Positions 27,051-37,900 of a stretch of DNA of 64,000 bases are shown here, one piece after another; within the stretch, counting starts at the first letter, position 1; each line of letters starts with the position of its first letter. Under the pieces are notes generated by a model. The model was not told the DNA's origin. It searched no databases and saw only the letters and a program-made list of their open reading frames with translations. Made by a program: the position numbers and the translations under genes. The DNA lies in contig CABUJR010000001.1 in the NCBI GenBank assembly GCA_902492015.1, forward strand, positions 169,908-233,907. The letters run 5' to 3'. The DNA comes from an uncultured Eubacteriales bacterium (GTDB lineage: Bacteria; Bacillota; Clostridia; TANB77; CAG-508).

Positions 27051-30000
27051 TTATTTAAGAACTTTTTTCTTAATTACTACTATTCCTATTGCAACTACTG
27101 TAAGTGCAACAACTATAACAGCAAGTATTTGAATTGTCATAACTGTTCCTGAATTGATACCTGTTGGAGGAGTAAATGTTACAAGTTCTGTTGCACTAGA
27201 GTCTCTTTCTTTAAGAGCTACATCAAATTCTCCAAGTTTTGGATTTGCATTACCTGGAATTGCAACAATATCTCTTCTACCAACTGAGTTTTCTATTTTA
27301 ACAATTTCTGCTATGTTATCATAGTTTAAGTTATTTGCATCATCTTCAGCAGAAACTGTTTTTGTTATTGTTAAAGCTATTTGAGATTTATAAGCATCAG
27401 CATTTTCTTTATAAGGTACTAGTTTTGCTTCAAATCCTGAATTATTCATTTGTTCTGTGTTTTCTTGTGTATCAATACTTAATATTACATTATTTCTTTG
27501 GTCTGTGATATATGCTATACCCTTTTTATCAATTAGTTCATATTCTGTTGTTATTAAATCTGATAACAATTTATCTGCTTCATAACCACTACCTGTTAAT
27601 TCTGTAACATTTGTATTTTTCCAGCTATGATCTTTTTCATTATTAAATTCTGCTGAGAATATACCATCATTATCAACATAATCTATAATTTGACGAACTC
27701 TTGTTGTAACAACTTTATCAGCTCTTACGTCATTTGTATAGTAAGTTGTTCCTAAATACTCACCAGTTTTTGAAACTCCTTTTGCTATATCTTCATAAGC
27801 TTTATTTGCAAGAAGTTTAAGAGCTTCTTTTTCTGTTCTAGGTTTAATTCCTGTAATTTCCTCTACTTTTGTAAAGTTTTGTTCAGAAATGTTTTCTAAT
27901 ATTTCACTTGTTCTATCAACTTCACCAACATTTAGTGCAGTTACTTGATAGTTAATTTCTATTGTTGTACCTTGTAATATTGTATCATCTATGTTTATAT
28001 ATCTAAAGTTTTGCATGCTTTCCATTCCATCTACTGTTAATTTTTCTTCAGATTTATTTATTGCTTGCATTACATCTGTTCCAACTGAAGCATTAGATAA
28101 TGAAACATCTGCAATTAAATATTTTTTATCTCCTAAATTAGATATTACTGTTTTATTAACCAAATCTTTTTCTGGTGAGTTTGTCTCTACCTCTATATAG
28201 TTAATATCATAGATTGCATCAAATATTACGTTTCCATCATTTGTAGTTAATTTGATTGAACTTATTTGTTTATCAAGAACTACTGCTGTTTCAGGTCTTT
28301 CAATTAGTCCGAAATCTATACTATTAATTAAATAATTTGTTCCTTCTTTTTGTACTCTAACACTTCCAGATTCCCAAATTGTTCCTTGAATTTCAGATTT
28401 TTCTTCTACACCTTCACCAAAGTTTTCTATATATAAACTTATTTTTGCTGTATCTGCAAACATTGAATAATCATTATATAAATCTGTATGTTTTTCATCT
28501 AAGCTGTTTGCACTTGCAAGTAGCGTTCCATTTACATTTGTTATAGTTTCTGAATTTGCTGTAATTTCTAATCTTCTAGCTTCACTATCTTTTGCATCTG
28601 AAACTCTTGCTTTAGCTAAATCAATATTATCTAAATCATGCCACTCGTTATTTACATAACCATTTTCGTCTACACTTGTAAATCCAGCTTGATAAATTGT
28701 AGATTTGTAATCTTGACCATTATAAACTGCTGGTGTTTTTCCTTCAAGATCTTTATCATAATTTGCTGTTAATATATTTTCATCACTATAATATTTTGTT
28801 CCATCTGAATTTAATGCTACAGGATCTCCAGAAATTTCAAAAGTATCCTCTAAATCTAATTTATTATTTCCATATAAGAATCTTACAACATAATCTCCAA
28901 CTGGAACTGATGTAAATTTATAAGCTCCAACAGATTCTTCAATATCTCCATTTTCATTTTCTATATTATCTCTTAAAGTTTCTACTGTGCTATCAAATCC
29001 AGTTAAATATTCTAAAGTTTTTCCACCTAAAACATCTAATTGTCTACTTGTTGGCCATAAGAAATCATATTCTGTATCTCCAACTTTTATTTTTTCAACA
29101 AGTTCAGTAGTTAGTCCACCAATTAAAGCTTCACCATCATCATATACACCGTTTCCTACTGCTGCATTTTCTTCTGGTTTATCTTCCCATGCTAAACCAT
29201 TTATTTCTCTATTATCTGATGTTATTTTTAATTCTAATACTGGTGCTGAATCTGTATCATCTTCATACCATGATTTTTCATTGTAATTTCTGATGTTTAC
29301 ATTTGCTGGTGCTGAATCTCTATCGATTTTACCTGCATTTCTACCATCAGTATAACTTGTTGAATAACTTGAAATCTCAGCTACATTTGACTTATCACCA
29401 AGTCTAATTGTATCTTCAACTCCATTTATATTTTCTTTAGCCAATGCAAATGTTACATAAATATCAGCTTTTTCTCCACTTCTTAGGCTTATGTCTAAGT
29501 TTTGAGCTGTCATTTTATTATATGTTATTCCATCAGAACCCTTGATTCCTCTTTCTATAACATTCCATGTAACATTTTTATTTCCAGATGGTGATTCTAC
29601 ATAAGAAGCATTTGCTACTTCTGTTAATCCATTTTGTTCTACTCCATCTATTGTTTTAACATATTTATCTACTTTTGTAGAAATTGGGTCACCAAATGAA
29701 CTATCAAAGTAATCATCAACTGAATTTATCTTAGTAATATAATCTGGTCCTTCATTATATAGACTTATTTTATATGTTAAGTAAACATCTAATTCTGTTG
29801 CATCAATGCTTGTTCCTAAATCCTTATAGAATTTTTCTATTGCATCATATCCTGTTATATTAGAATTTGCTTGATACATTTCTGCTCTATAATAATACTC
29901 TGTACTGTATAAACCTAATTCATATTCAATTTGAGTTGAATCTGCATATAATTGTCTACTATAACAATCTGAACCAATATCTGCTAATTTATTAAACTTG

Positions 30001-33000
30001 TAATTTAACAATTTATCATTAACAACTACTTTAGCTGAAACTAAATCTTTAGTTGTTCCTAAATCAACTTCTGGTCTTCTCTTTAAACCTAAGTTAATGT
30101 GTAATGTATAATTATAAGTTGCAGAATACATATAATATTGAACTAATCCAAGTTCATTTATATAAGTATCATAACTTTCTAAATGAATTCTATTATCAAA
30201 TGGATAGGTTAATCCTCCAACTGATGTTCTTGCTTTAGCCTTAAATAAGTCTTTTGCAGTTCCATCAGCATTTAGAGTTTGTACTTTTGAAGATATTCTT
30301 GAAGTTCCATTTGCTACTGCAGATTTTGCACCTTCGTATAAAATGTCTTTTTCTCCTTCACTTCCTACAGCAGTACCTATTGTTTCACCTTCACCATTTA
30401 TTTCTGTTTTTCCTTTTACTTCTTGGATTCTATTATCAACTTCTTCTCTGTTATAGTCTAATGCCATAGAGTCTTTTGCCCAAGCATCTCTTCCTGAAGT
30501 TGAAGCACTTCTATAAGCATTTGCATCTCCATTTGAAGTTGCTAAAAATGTTGTTGGTTCATAAGTTTGACCATCATATACGAATTCAATATCATAAGTT
30601 CCTGATCTTAATATTTTTACACTTGGAGCTTCCCAATGTCCACTGTCTGTTGTGATTATTGGTTGACTAATTTCTTCTCCATCATCATAAATTGTTGCTA
30701 AATTTCCATTATTATCATAAATATATACTTCAATTCCGCCTAATCTTCTCTCATTATCATCCATTATACCATTTTCAACAGAATTTTCTGTATTTTTATC
30801 ATTTTCATCAAGTGGTGTATCTTCCCATACATCACCTGCAAGTTTAATTGTTAAGTCTATAACTGTTAGAGTTTCTAATCTGTTTGAAACAACTATTTCT
30901 AAGTTATCAGAAATCTCTGCCCCATTATTAGATATACTAACATTTTTCCAGCCTGTTGGAATATTATTTTCAGTTACAGTAACTGTTGGAACATTATCTC
31001 CCCACCATTTAATTGTTGGTGATGTATATGTCTCTCCACCTTTCAAGCTTATATTAATTACTCTTGTTGAATCTACAACACTTTGTCCATCCATTTCGAA
31101 AGTACCTGAAATTGTAACTGTCATATCAAAACTTGGAAGATCTAATCCATCTAATAATTTTTCATCAGCTATTATTTCTTTTCTAACTTTAAATGTTCCT
31201 TCATGTTCATCATATCTGTTTGTTGCTACAACTGATACAGATTGACCTCCTGGAGCTAATTTTCCTTCTGCATTATCTATTCTAACAACTTCTGTTCCTT
31301 CTGGAAGATTAATTTCTTCAACTTTATATGAAGGAGCTTCTTCTGTTACATACCATTTAAACATATCTGATCTATATGTTTGATTTGCTTTTATTGTTAC
31401 TATAAATGGCTCATATCCATCTACTGTAACTCTAAATGTAAATTCTTCATCACCAATAACACCATTTTCAACTAATTTAGTTATTTCTAAATAGCCACCT
31501 GTTAATTTAGGTTCATTTATAAATGTTGATATTGTTGCTTCTGCTCCTGGTTTTATAGTTCCACTAGCATTTAAAACTGATATATTATTTGCAATTTCTG
31601 ATTCTAGCTCTTCTACTGTATAAGTTGGAGCTGAGTTTCCATACCATTTAATTGTTCCTGAATTCCACTGACTACCACCAGAAACTGTTATCTCTTGAGA
31701 AAATTCTTCTCCAGCAGCTTCTCCTGGTCCATATTTTGTACCATTATATTCAAAAGCACCTCTTATAGTTACTTTGAACTTAAATTCTTTACCATTTAAG
31801 CTTTCATGAGTTACTTGTTTTTTTACAATCAAGTTTCCAGAATTTTCATTCGCTCTATTTACAAATTCATTATCTGTTGTAATTAATACTTCTCCAGTTT
31901 GACTTTCTTTTAATTTTCCTTGTATACCATTTTCTATTTGTGTTCCACTATCTGAAGTTGCTGATACAAATTCTGTTCCTTCTGGAAGGTCAATTTCTTT
32001 TATTGTATAGTTTGGAGCTTCTGCATCGGCTGCCCAAGTAAAGGCATTTGATGTGTATTCCCAAACATAAGAATTACCTTTTTTCTCTGGGTTTAATGAA
32101 ACTACATAAGGCTCATATCCATCTACTGCAATTTCAAATTTGAATACTAGAGAATTAATATAATCAACAGATATTCCTTCTGCATTTTCTAATGTTTTTA
32201 TAATATGAAGATATCCTGCTTTTGGAGTCATATCTCTGTTCCAAGCTGTTACTTTTACTGTGTTTGTACCTTCTGATACATCAGCTAAAGTTCCTTTTGA
32301 AGGTTCAACTGATGAAGCAATATCTTCTGCAAGTAAATTTTCTTCTACTGTATATTCTGGAGCATATTCTCCGTTCCATGTAAATTCATCTGAAGTCCAT
32401 ACAGTAGGTGTTTCTACACTACTTACTTTTATTACAACAAAACTATTTTCATCATATATATCATTTGTTATTTCTACAGCTGAATCGTTTGTTAATTGAA
32501 TTTTTGTTCCAGGTCCATAAGTTTGACCTTTATATGTGAAACTTCCTTTAGATGTTACTGTTACTACAAACTTAAATTCTTTATCAACTAATATTTCTGA
32601 ATCTATATGTTTTGTTATTTCGATTCTTCCTGAACGAGGTCTTTCTATTCTGTTTACAATTTTATTTGTAACTTCAAAATCTTTGCTTTCATCACTAACT
32701 AAAGTTCCTGAAATTGTTTGTCCATTTACAGATATTTGTACATCATCACTTGTTGCTGTAACAAAGCTTGTTCCTTCTGGATTATCAACCTCTGTTATTG
32801 TATAATTTGGATTATTTCCAGCAAACCATTCATAATATCCAGATGTATATTCCCAAACATAAGAATTATCTTTTCTTATTGGAGAAATCTCAATTCTTTG
32901 TTTATCATATCCATCTACAGAAATCTCGAAGTTGAATTTTAATTTCATTATTTCTTCTTCAGAGTACAATTCTGCATTTTCTAGTGTTTTTATAATATGA

Positions 33001-34958
33001 ATTTTTGCTTTTTCTATTTTCTGTTCATTTTTAGCTGTTACTGTTACTGTTTCATCGTCAGATAATCTACCTGAACTTGGTGTTATAGAAATTAACTCAG
33101 CAAATTCTGAAGCTAACTCTTCAACTTTATATTTAGGAGCTGTTTCTCCATACCATTTAATATTTCCTGAATTCCATTCTCCTCTTCCATTATGAATTGT
33201 AATAGAAGCATCTATTGTAGCTGAAGTGTCATCATATTTTTGTCCATTATATTTAAATGTTCCACTTAAAGTTACTTTAAAGTTAAAAGTTTTACCTTCT
33301 AAATTGCTTTCTTTTCCATTTAAAATTTCTTTGTCTATTTTCTTTACAATTTTTAAATCACCATTATGTTCTCCAATATTAGTAGCTTTTACCTTGACTG
33401 TTCTTCCATCTCTTAGTTCTCCTGAATCATTTTCAAGCTCTAATTGCTTAAATCCATCTTTATCAATTTCTTCTACAGTATAAGTTGGATTTCCATCTTC
33501 AGCATTCCAATAATATGTTTTAGTAGTTGCTGAACGTCCAGCTTTAACCTTTATTATTTCTGAATCTCCGTTTATTGCGCCATCTACATTAACTCTGAAA
33601 TAGAAGAATTTATTTACATCTTCTACTTCTTCTCCATCTTCATCAACTACTTCTTTTTCTATTCTTATTTTTCCACTTCTAATGTCTAATCTTCTATCAA
33701 TTTCTACATATTCGTACCATCTACAAGCATTTATACCTAAAGCTAAAGCTTGTGATGTATGTTCTTTTAATCCTGTTAATTTTAACCAATAATCTGTGTG
33801 ATCATATTCGCTATGAGAATGTCCTTCATCATCTGTCCAAGTATTATAATAATCTTTTGATTTTTGATTCCAAATAGCTTCAAAGTATGTTCCTCTTAAT
33901 TTTTGATATACACCTGCTGCATTCATATATCTAAATTTAGTTTTAATATTAGTTATTTTTGTTGCATTTTCCCTATAATTTAATTTTATAAAGAATCTTT
34001 CATTTGCTAGTGGAAATTCTGAATCTGTATCTTCTGTTCTTTCACCATCTGTCCAAACAAATTCCCAGTCTTTTCCTAATACTAATGCTTCCTCAGAATC
34101 ATCTGTATAAATTTCCATATCTGTAATTCCAGCAAATTGAACTTCATCTCTATCTCCAAATTGCTCTGTTGAACCAACATAATCGATAGCAAAAGGTCCT
34201 ATTATATATTGTTGTAAATCTTTGTCCCACATAACTGTTGGAGTTTCGTATTCTCCTTCTGTAACCCATTCTGGTTCATAATCAAAATCAAAAGCATTTT
34301 CTATTTTCTTTTGCTCTCCACTTGGAGTTGTAAACTCTGCTGTTTTATATTTTAACTGATCTGTACTACTTACTCCAGCAGCTTCTAATATATATGCTTC
34401 AAATGCATCTGCTTCTTTAGCAAAAGCATTTTCTGCAACAGTATTTCCTAAACTACCAGCCTCTGTTGTCCACCAAGCTAATTGAGCATAGTTATATTCA
34501 CCCATTCCATCTACTTTTATCATTTCTGATAAGATATAAGCTTCTTTTGGAGTTGCTATAGCTGTACTTTCTATTTTATATCTACCAAATGTTCTATTTG
34601 TATATCTAGAAGATCCAAAAGGTGATCCTGAAGTTGAACTTTGACGTAAAATCTCCATTCCTAAATCATTATTTGTTAAATAAGGATATGATACTCCTAA
34701 ATTATCTCCATTTGTTCCAACAAGTTCTGTTTGACTATGACTTGGTAATGAAGTACCTTTCTGGCAACAGAACACATCATAATAGTCATTTAAATGACTA
34801 TATGGTATATAACTTCCATTAGGATAAGAATGAATATGTGTTGATTCAATAATCATTTCTCCTAATCTTTCTGCAACTGCATAACAAGCTCCTATGGTGC
34901 TTAATATGATTAATATCGCAATAAATGTTATAGAAATTCTATTTTTAAATTTATTCAT
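27051..34958 (-). CDS. Giant surface protein, thioester domain and CnaB-type repeats (2635 aa)
   Basis: A secreted, wall- or membrane-anchored protein. A signal peptide covers about residues 1-28. Next comes a probable thioester domain: Cys in DVFCCQKGTS (64-65) and Gln159 in YAQLAWWTTE, the spacing and context of Cys-Gln thioester adhesins. At least seven CnaB-like repeats follow (strand motifs such as LHIIKTLENAE and YTVEE), consistent with intramolecular isopeptide bonds. Then come SdrD_B-like segments (LAGDVWED, NGLAWEDKPEE) and a long stalk. The C-terminus is FTPPTGINS, a membrane helix and KKKVLK. The ATG at 34958 has GGGGGTG upstream and lies one base after the stop of the preceding giant gene. 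It is a paralogue of the gene at 40817. Confidence 0.82.
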   Translation of the reverse strand: MNKFKNRISITFIAILIILSTIGACYAVAERLGEMIIESTHIHSYPNGSYIPYSHLNDYYDVFCCQKGTSLPSHSQTELVGTNGDNLGVSYPYLTNNDLGMEILRQSSTSGSPFGSSRYTNRTFGRYKIESTAIATPKEAYILSEMIKVDGMGEYNYAQLAWWTTEAGSLGNTVAENAFAKEADAFEAYILEAAGVSSTDQLKYKTAEFTTPSGEQKKIENAFDFDYEPEWVTEGEYETPTVMWDKDLQQYIIGPFAIDYVGSTEQFGDRDEVQFAGITDMEIYTDDSEEALVLGKDWEFVWTDGERTEDTDSEFPLANERFFIKLNYRENATKITNIKTKFRYMNAAGVYQKLRGTYFEAIWNQKSKDYYNTWTDDEGHSHSEYDHTDYWLKLTGLKEHTSQALALGINACRWYEYVEIDRRLDIRSGKIRIEKEVVDEDGEEVEDVNKFFYFRVNVDGAINGDSEIIKVKAGRSATTKTYYWNAEDGNPTYTVEEIDKDGFKQLELENDSGELRDGRTVKVKATNIGEHNGDLKIVKKIDKEILNGKESNLEGKTFNFKVTLSGTFKYNGQKYDDTSATIDASITIHNGRGEWNSGNIKWYGETAPKYKVEELASEFAELISITPSSGRLSDDETVTVTAKNEQKIEKAKIHIIKTLENAELYSEEEIMKLKFNFEISVDGYDKQRIEISPIRKDNSYVWEYTSGYYEWFAGNNPNYTITEVDNPEGTSFVTATSDDVQISVNGQTISGTLVSDESKDFEVTNKIVNRIERPRSGRIEITKHIDSEILVDKEFKFVVTVTSKGSFTYKGQTYGPGTKIQLTNDSAVEITNDIYDENSFVVIKVSSVETPTVWTSDEFTWNGEYAPEYTVEENLLAEDIASSVEPSKGTLADVSEGTNTVKVTAWNRDMTPKAGYLHIIKTLENAEGISVDYINSLVFKFEIAVDGYEPYVVSLNPEKKGNSYVWEYTSNAFTWAADAEAPNYTIKEIDLPEGTEFVSATSDSGTQIENGIQGKLKESQTGEVLITTDNEFVNRANENSGNLIVKKQVTHESLNGKEFKFKVTIRGAFEYNGTKYGPGEAAGEEFSQEITVSGGSQWNSGTIKWYGNSAPTYTVEELESEIANNISVLNASGTIKPGAEATISTFINEPKLTGGYLEITKLVENGVIGDEEFTFRVTVDGYEPFIVTIKANQTYRSDMFKWYVTEEAPSYKVEEINLPEGTEVVRIDNAEGKLAPGGQSVSVVATNRYDEHEGTFKVRKEIIADEKLLDGLDLPSFDMTVTISGTFEMDGQSVVDSTRVINISLKGGETYTSPTIKWWGDNVPTVTVTENNIPTGWKNVSISNNGAEISDNLEIVVSNRLETLTVIDLTIKLAGDVWEDTPLDENDKNTENSVENGIMDDNERRLGGIEVYIYDNNGNLATIYDDGEEISQPIITTDSGHWEAPSVKILRSGTYDIEFVYDGQTYEPTTFLATSNGDANAYRSASTSGRDAWAKDSMALDYNREEVDNRIQEVKGKTEINGEGETIGTAVGSEGEKDILYEGAKSAVANGTSRISSKVQTLNADGTAKDLFKAKARTSVGGLTYPFDNRIHLESYDTYINELGLVQYYMYSATYNYTLHINLGLKRRPEVDLGTTKDLVSAKVVVNDKLLNYKFNKLADIGSDCYSRQLYADSTQIEYELGLYSTEYYYRAEMYQANSNITGYDAIEKFYKDLGTSIDATELDVYLTYKISLYNEGPDYITKINSVDDYFDSSFGDPISTKVDKYVKTIDGVEQNGLTEVANASYVESPSGNKNVTWNVIERGIKGSDGITYNKMTAQNLDISLRSGEKADIYVTFALAKENINGVEDTIRLGDKSNVAEISSYSTSYTDGRNAGKIDRDSAPANVNIRNYNEKSWYEDDTDSAPVLELKITSDNREINGLAWEDKPEENAAVGNGVYDDGEALIGGLTTELVEKIKVGDTEYDFLWPTSRQLDVLGGKTLEYLTGFDSTVETLRDNIENENGDIEESVGAYKFTSVPVGDYVVRFLYGNNKLDLEDTFEISGDPVALNSDGTKYYSDENILTANYDKDLEGKTPAVYNGQDYKSTIYQAGFTSVDENGYVNNEWHDLDNIDLAKARVSDAKDSEARRLEITANSETITNVNGTLLASANSLDEKHTDLYNDYSMFADTAKISLYIENFGEGVEEKSEIQGTIWESGSVRVQKEGTNYLINSIDFGLIERPETAVVLDKQISSIKLTTNDGNVIFDAIYDINYIEVETNSPEKDLVNKTVISNLGDKKYLIADVSLSNASVGTDVMQAINKSEEKLTVDGMESMQNFRYINIDDTILQGTTIEINYQVTALNVGEVDRTSEILENISEQNFTKVEEITGIKPRTEKEALKLLANKAYEDIAKGVSKTGEYLGTTYYTNDVRADKVVTTRVRQIIDYVDNDGIFSAEFNNEKDHSWKNTNVTELTGSGYEADKLLSDLITTEYELIDKKGIAYITDQRNNVILSIDTQENTEQMNNSGFEAKLVPYKENADAYKSQIALTITKTVSAEDDANNLNYDNIAEIVKIENSVGRRDIVAIPGNANPKLGEFDVALKERDSSATELVTFTPPTGINSGTVMTIQILAVIVVALTVVAIGIVVIKKKVLK

Positions 34959-34959
34959 A

Positions 34960-37900
34960 TTAAACACCCCCTTTTCTCTTTGCTAATACAATTTTATTAT
35001 ATGCTATAAATATTACTATACTTCCTAATAATATCGTTGTTATGATTACTGAAATATATATGAATGTTTCACCAGTTTTTGCAGAAATAATTACGTCTGC
35101 AGAACCGATATCGTTTTCTCCTTGTGCTTTGTTTGCTGGTGTTGAATTAATATCTGAAATACCATATATATTATAATCTTCATAAATCTCTGCTAAGTTA
35201 TTTGTAAGTCCTATATTTTCACCTGTTACTTGTTTTGTTAATACTAATTTGATAGTTGCTGATTCTCCAGCTTTAAGCTCTCTATCTGCAAGTTCTGTTG
35301 AATATAAGTTTCCATCTGAACCTGTATACCATCCAGAATTTGCTTCTAGTCCAGAGTTAAATGTCATTCCCTCTGGCATATAATCTATAATTTGTTTTGC
35401 ATATCCTGCAACATCACCAACATTTGATACTGTAATTGCATATTCTACATATACAACAGAACCATAAAGATGTTTTGCTGCAATTTCTGTTTTAGCTAAA
35501 GTAACATTATCATATTCATCATTTTTTGTTCCTGTTGCAGATTGTGTTGTTACTTTAGTTATAGTTTTATCTAGTTTTAAATCAAACTTATCTGCTAAAA
35601 CTAAACCTATATCTATTCCAGCAACGCTACCATTTGATATTGTTATAACTTCTGTAATAGCACCATTTCTTGTTTTTCCATCTTGTTCTAATTTAGTTGT
35701 TACAGCATCAGAGTTAACATTTATATCTACTCCGTCTTTTTTATAAGCTGTTACTGTATATTTTACTGTATCATAATCGAAAATTACTAAATAATCTCCG
35801 TTTGTTACTCCTGAAAATGTATAAGTACCATTAACATCTGTTGTTACTGATGTTTGGATAGCACCAGTTTGACTATCTACTAATCTAACAATTATTCCTG
35901 ATAATAATTGTTCATCTGTTGTTCTCATACCATCTTTATTACTATCAAGCCATGCTGTACCTGTTAATTTATATGTTTTTTCTATATTTCCATTTCCTTG
36001 AGAAGCTGAACTTGAAGATGATTGTAATTGGCTTGCTGCTATAGATTTTTCAGAAGCTTCTACTATATGTGTAATTGAATTTGTTGTTTGTTCTTCAACT
36101 TCTGATGAAGCAACTGTAGCAAAGTTTGTAACAGTTTTTTCTTGAACACCACCTAAATTAGCTGCCACTGCTTCAACATTTACAACTAATTCTTCATTTG
36201 GTTGAACATTTGCCATTACTGTAACTTCTCTACTTGAAGATACTTTTTTATTTCCTACTATACCATCTGTAATATATGATACTTTTCTAACTGCAATTCC
36301 ATCTGGAATAACATCTGTTAATTTAACATTTTCAGCTACTGCTCCACCTTCGTTTTTAACTGTAAATACATATTTAACAGTATCTCCTTCTTTAATATAT
36401 GTATCCGTATTTTCTGTTATTTGATTTACAACTAAAACAGGTCTACCTATTTGTGTTACTAAAGAGTTTGATTCATAAGTATCTGTTCCATTTGCACTAA
36501 CTTTAGCTATTGTTTCTACACCTAATTTAGTAAGATTTTCTTCTAGTTCGTTAACTCTTGCTGTAAATCTTAATTGTACTAAACCGTCTTCTGCCATTTC
36601 AGATATGTTCCAAGTAATTGTTCTTGTTGTTTCATCATATTTTCCTTCTGCTACATCAATAGAAGTTACTCCATCTTCTGCATATCCGATTATTGCAGAT
36701 TTAACATAAGAAAATTCTTTTGGTAATACTTGTGTTACTACTACATTCTTTTTAACTTCTGAGGTTAAGTTTTCAACTTGAATGCTGAAATTTACTTCAT
36801 CTCCAGCTTTTTGTGTTTCTAATTCTTCATCTATTTCAGATTTATTCTCAATAGAAATACTAAAATCTGATTTAGTTATTTTTGCTTTATTTCCTTCAGC
36901 AGTTAAAGTTGCTCCTAAATCTTTAGCTGAAATACTAGCTTTAGATTCTAAATAAATATCTGGAACTTTTGTTATTTCCTCTTCTTTAATAATGTTTCCT
37001 TCTTCATCTTGAAGTTTTATCATATATTTTCCATCATATACTCCAAAACCTTCTGTTCCTCTATAATAATCTTCTAATGATGGAAGTTTTCCTGCTTTTA
37101 AAGTTACTGTAAATTCTACTTTTTCTTCTTTTTCTAGTTCATTTATATTAGCTTTTACAATTCCATTTTCTGATGTTATATTTAAGTTTTCATTATCGCT
37201 TTCAGCTGATACATATTCAGCATATTTAGGAATTTCAAATTCAATATTTATATTTTCTGCTTTATTTTCACCTGCATTTGTAGCTATTATTTTTGCTTTT
37301 ACTTCTTCATATTCTGTTACATTTTCTTTATCTAAAGAAACTTCTAAGTTTAATTCAGGTCCTTCTCCAGTTGTTAAACCAATCTTATCTGGAGTAGCTT
37401 TTTCATCTGTTTTTGCTATATCTGAATTGTTTGTATAATAAGCTAAGAATGTTCCATATATGTTTTCATTATGAGTTAAGTTTTCAGGAATTTCATATTG
37501 ATATGTAAATCTCAATATTTGTGTTTCTTGCATTTCATAATTTTCATCTTGAGGTACTATTAAGTATGATTTTATATTTTCAAAATTTTCTGGGTTCATT
37601 GTCCAGCCATTTTCTGAATTATTTAAATCATTATTTGCTTCACCATTTTCAGAATAGTAAATATTAAATGCTGCTCCATTTCTTTCATCTGAAACTATCG
37701 GACCAATTAATTTTGTATCTAAAGTTGTACCTAAATCTTCTCCTGTTTCTATATCTTTTACTCCTTTAAAAGGAATTCTACCTAATATAGAAATATTTGA
37801 AACAGTATTTTCATTATTATTCATAACAACAATTTCCATTGTTGCAGCTTTTGCTTCAGAATAAATATCTATTAAATCTTCTTTTATACCTTGTCTTACT

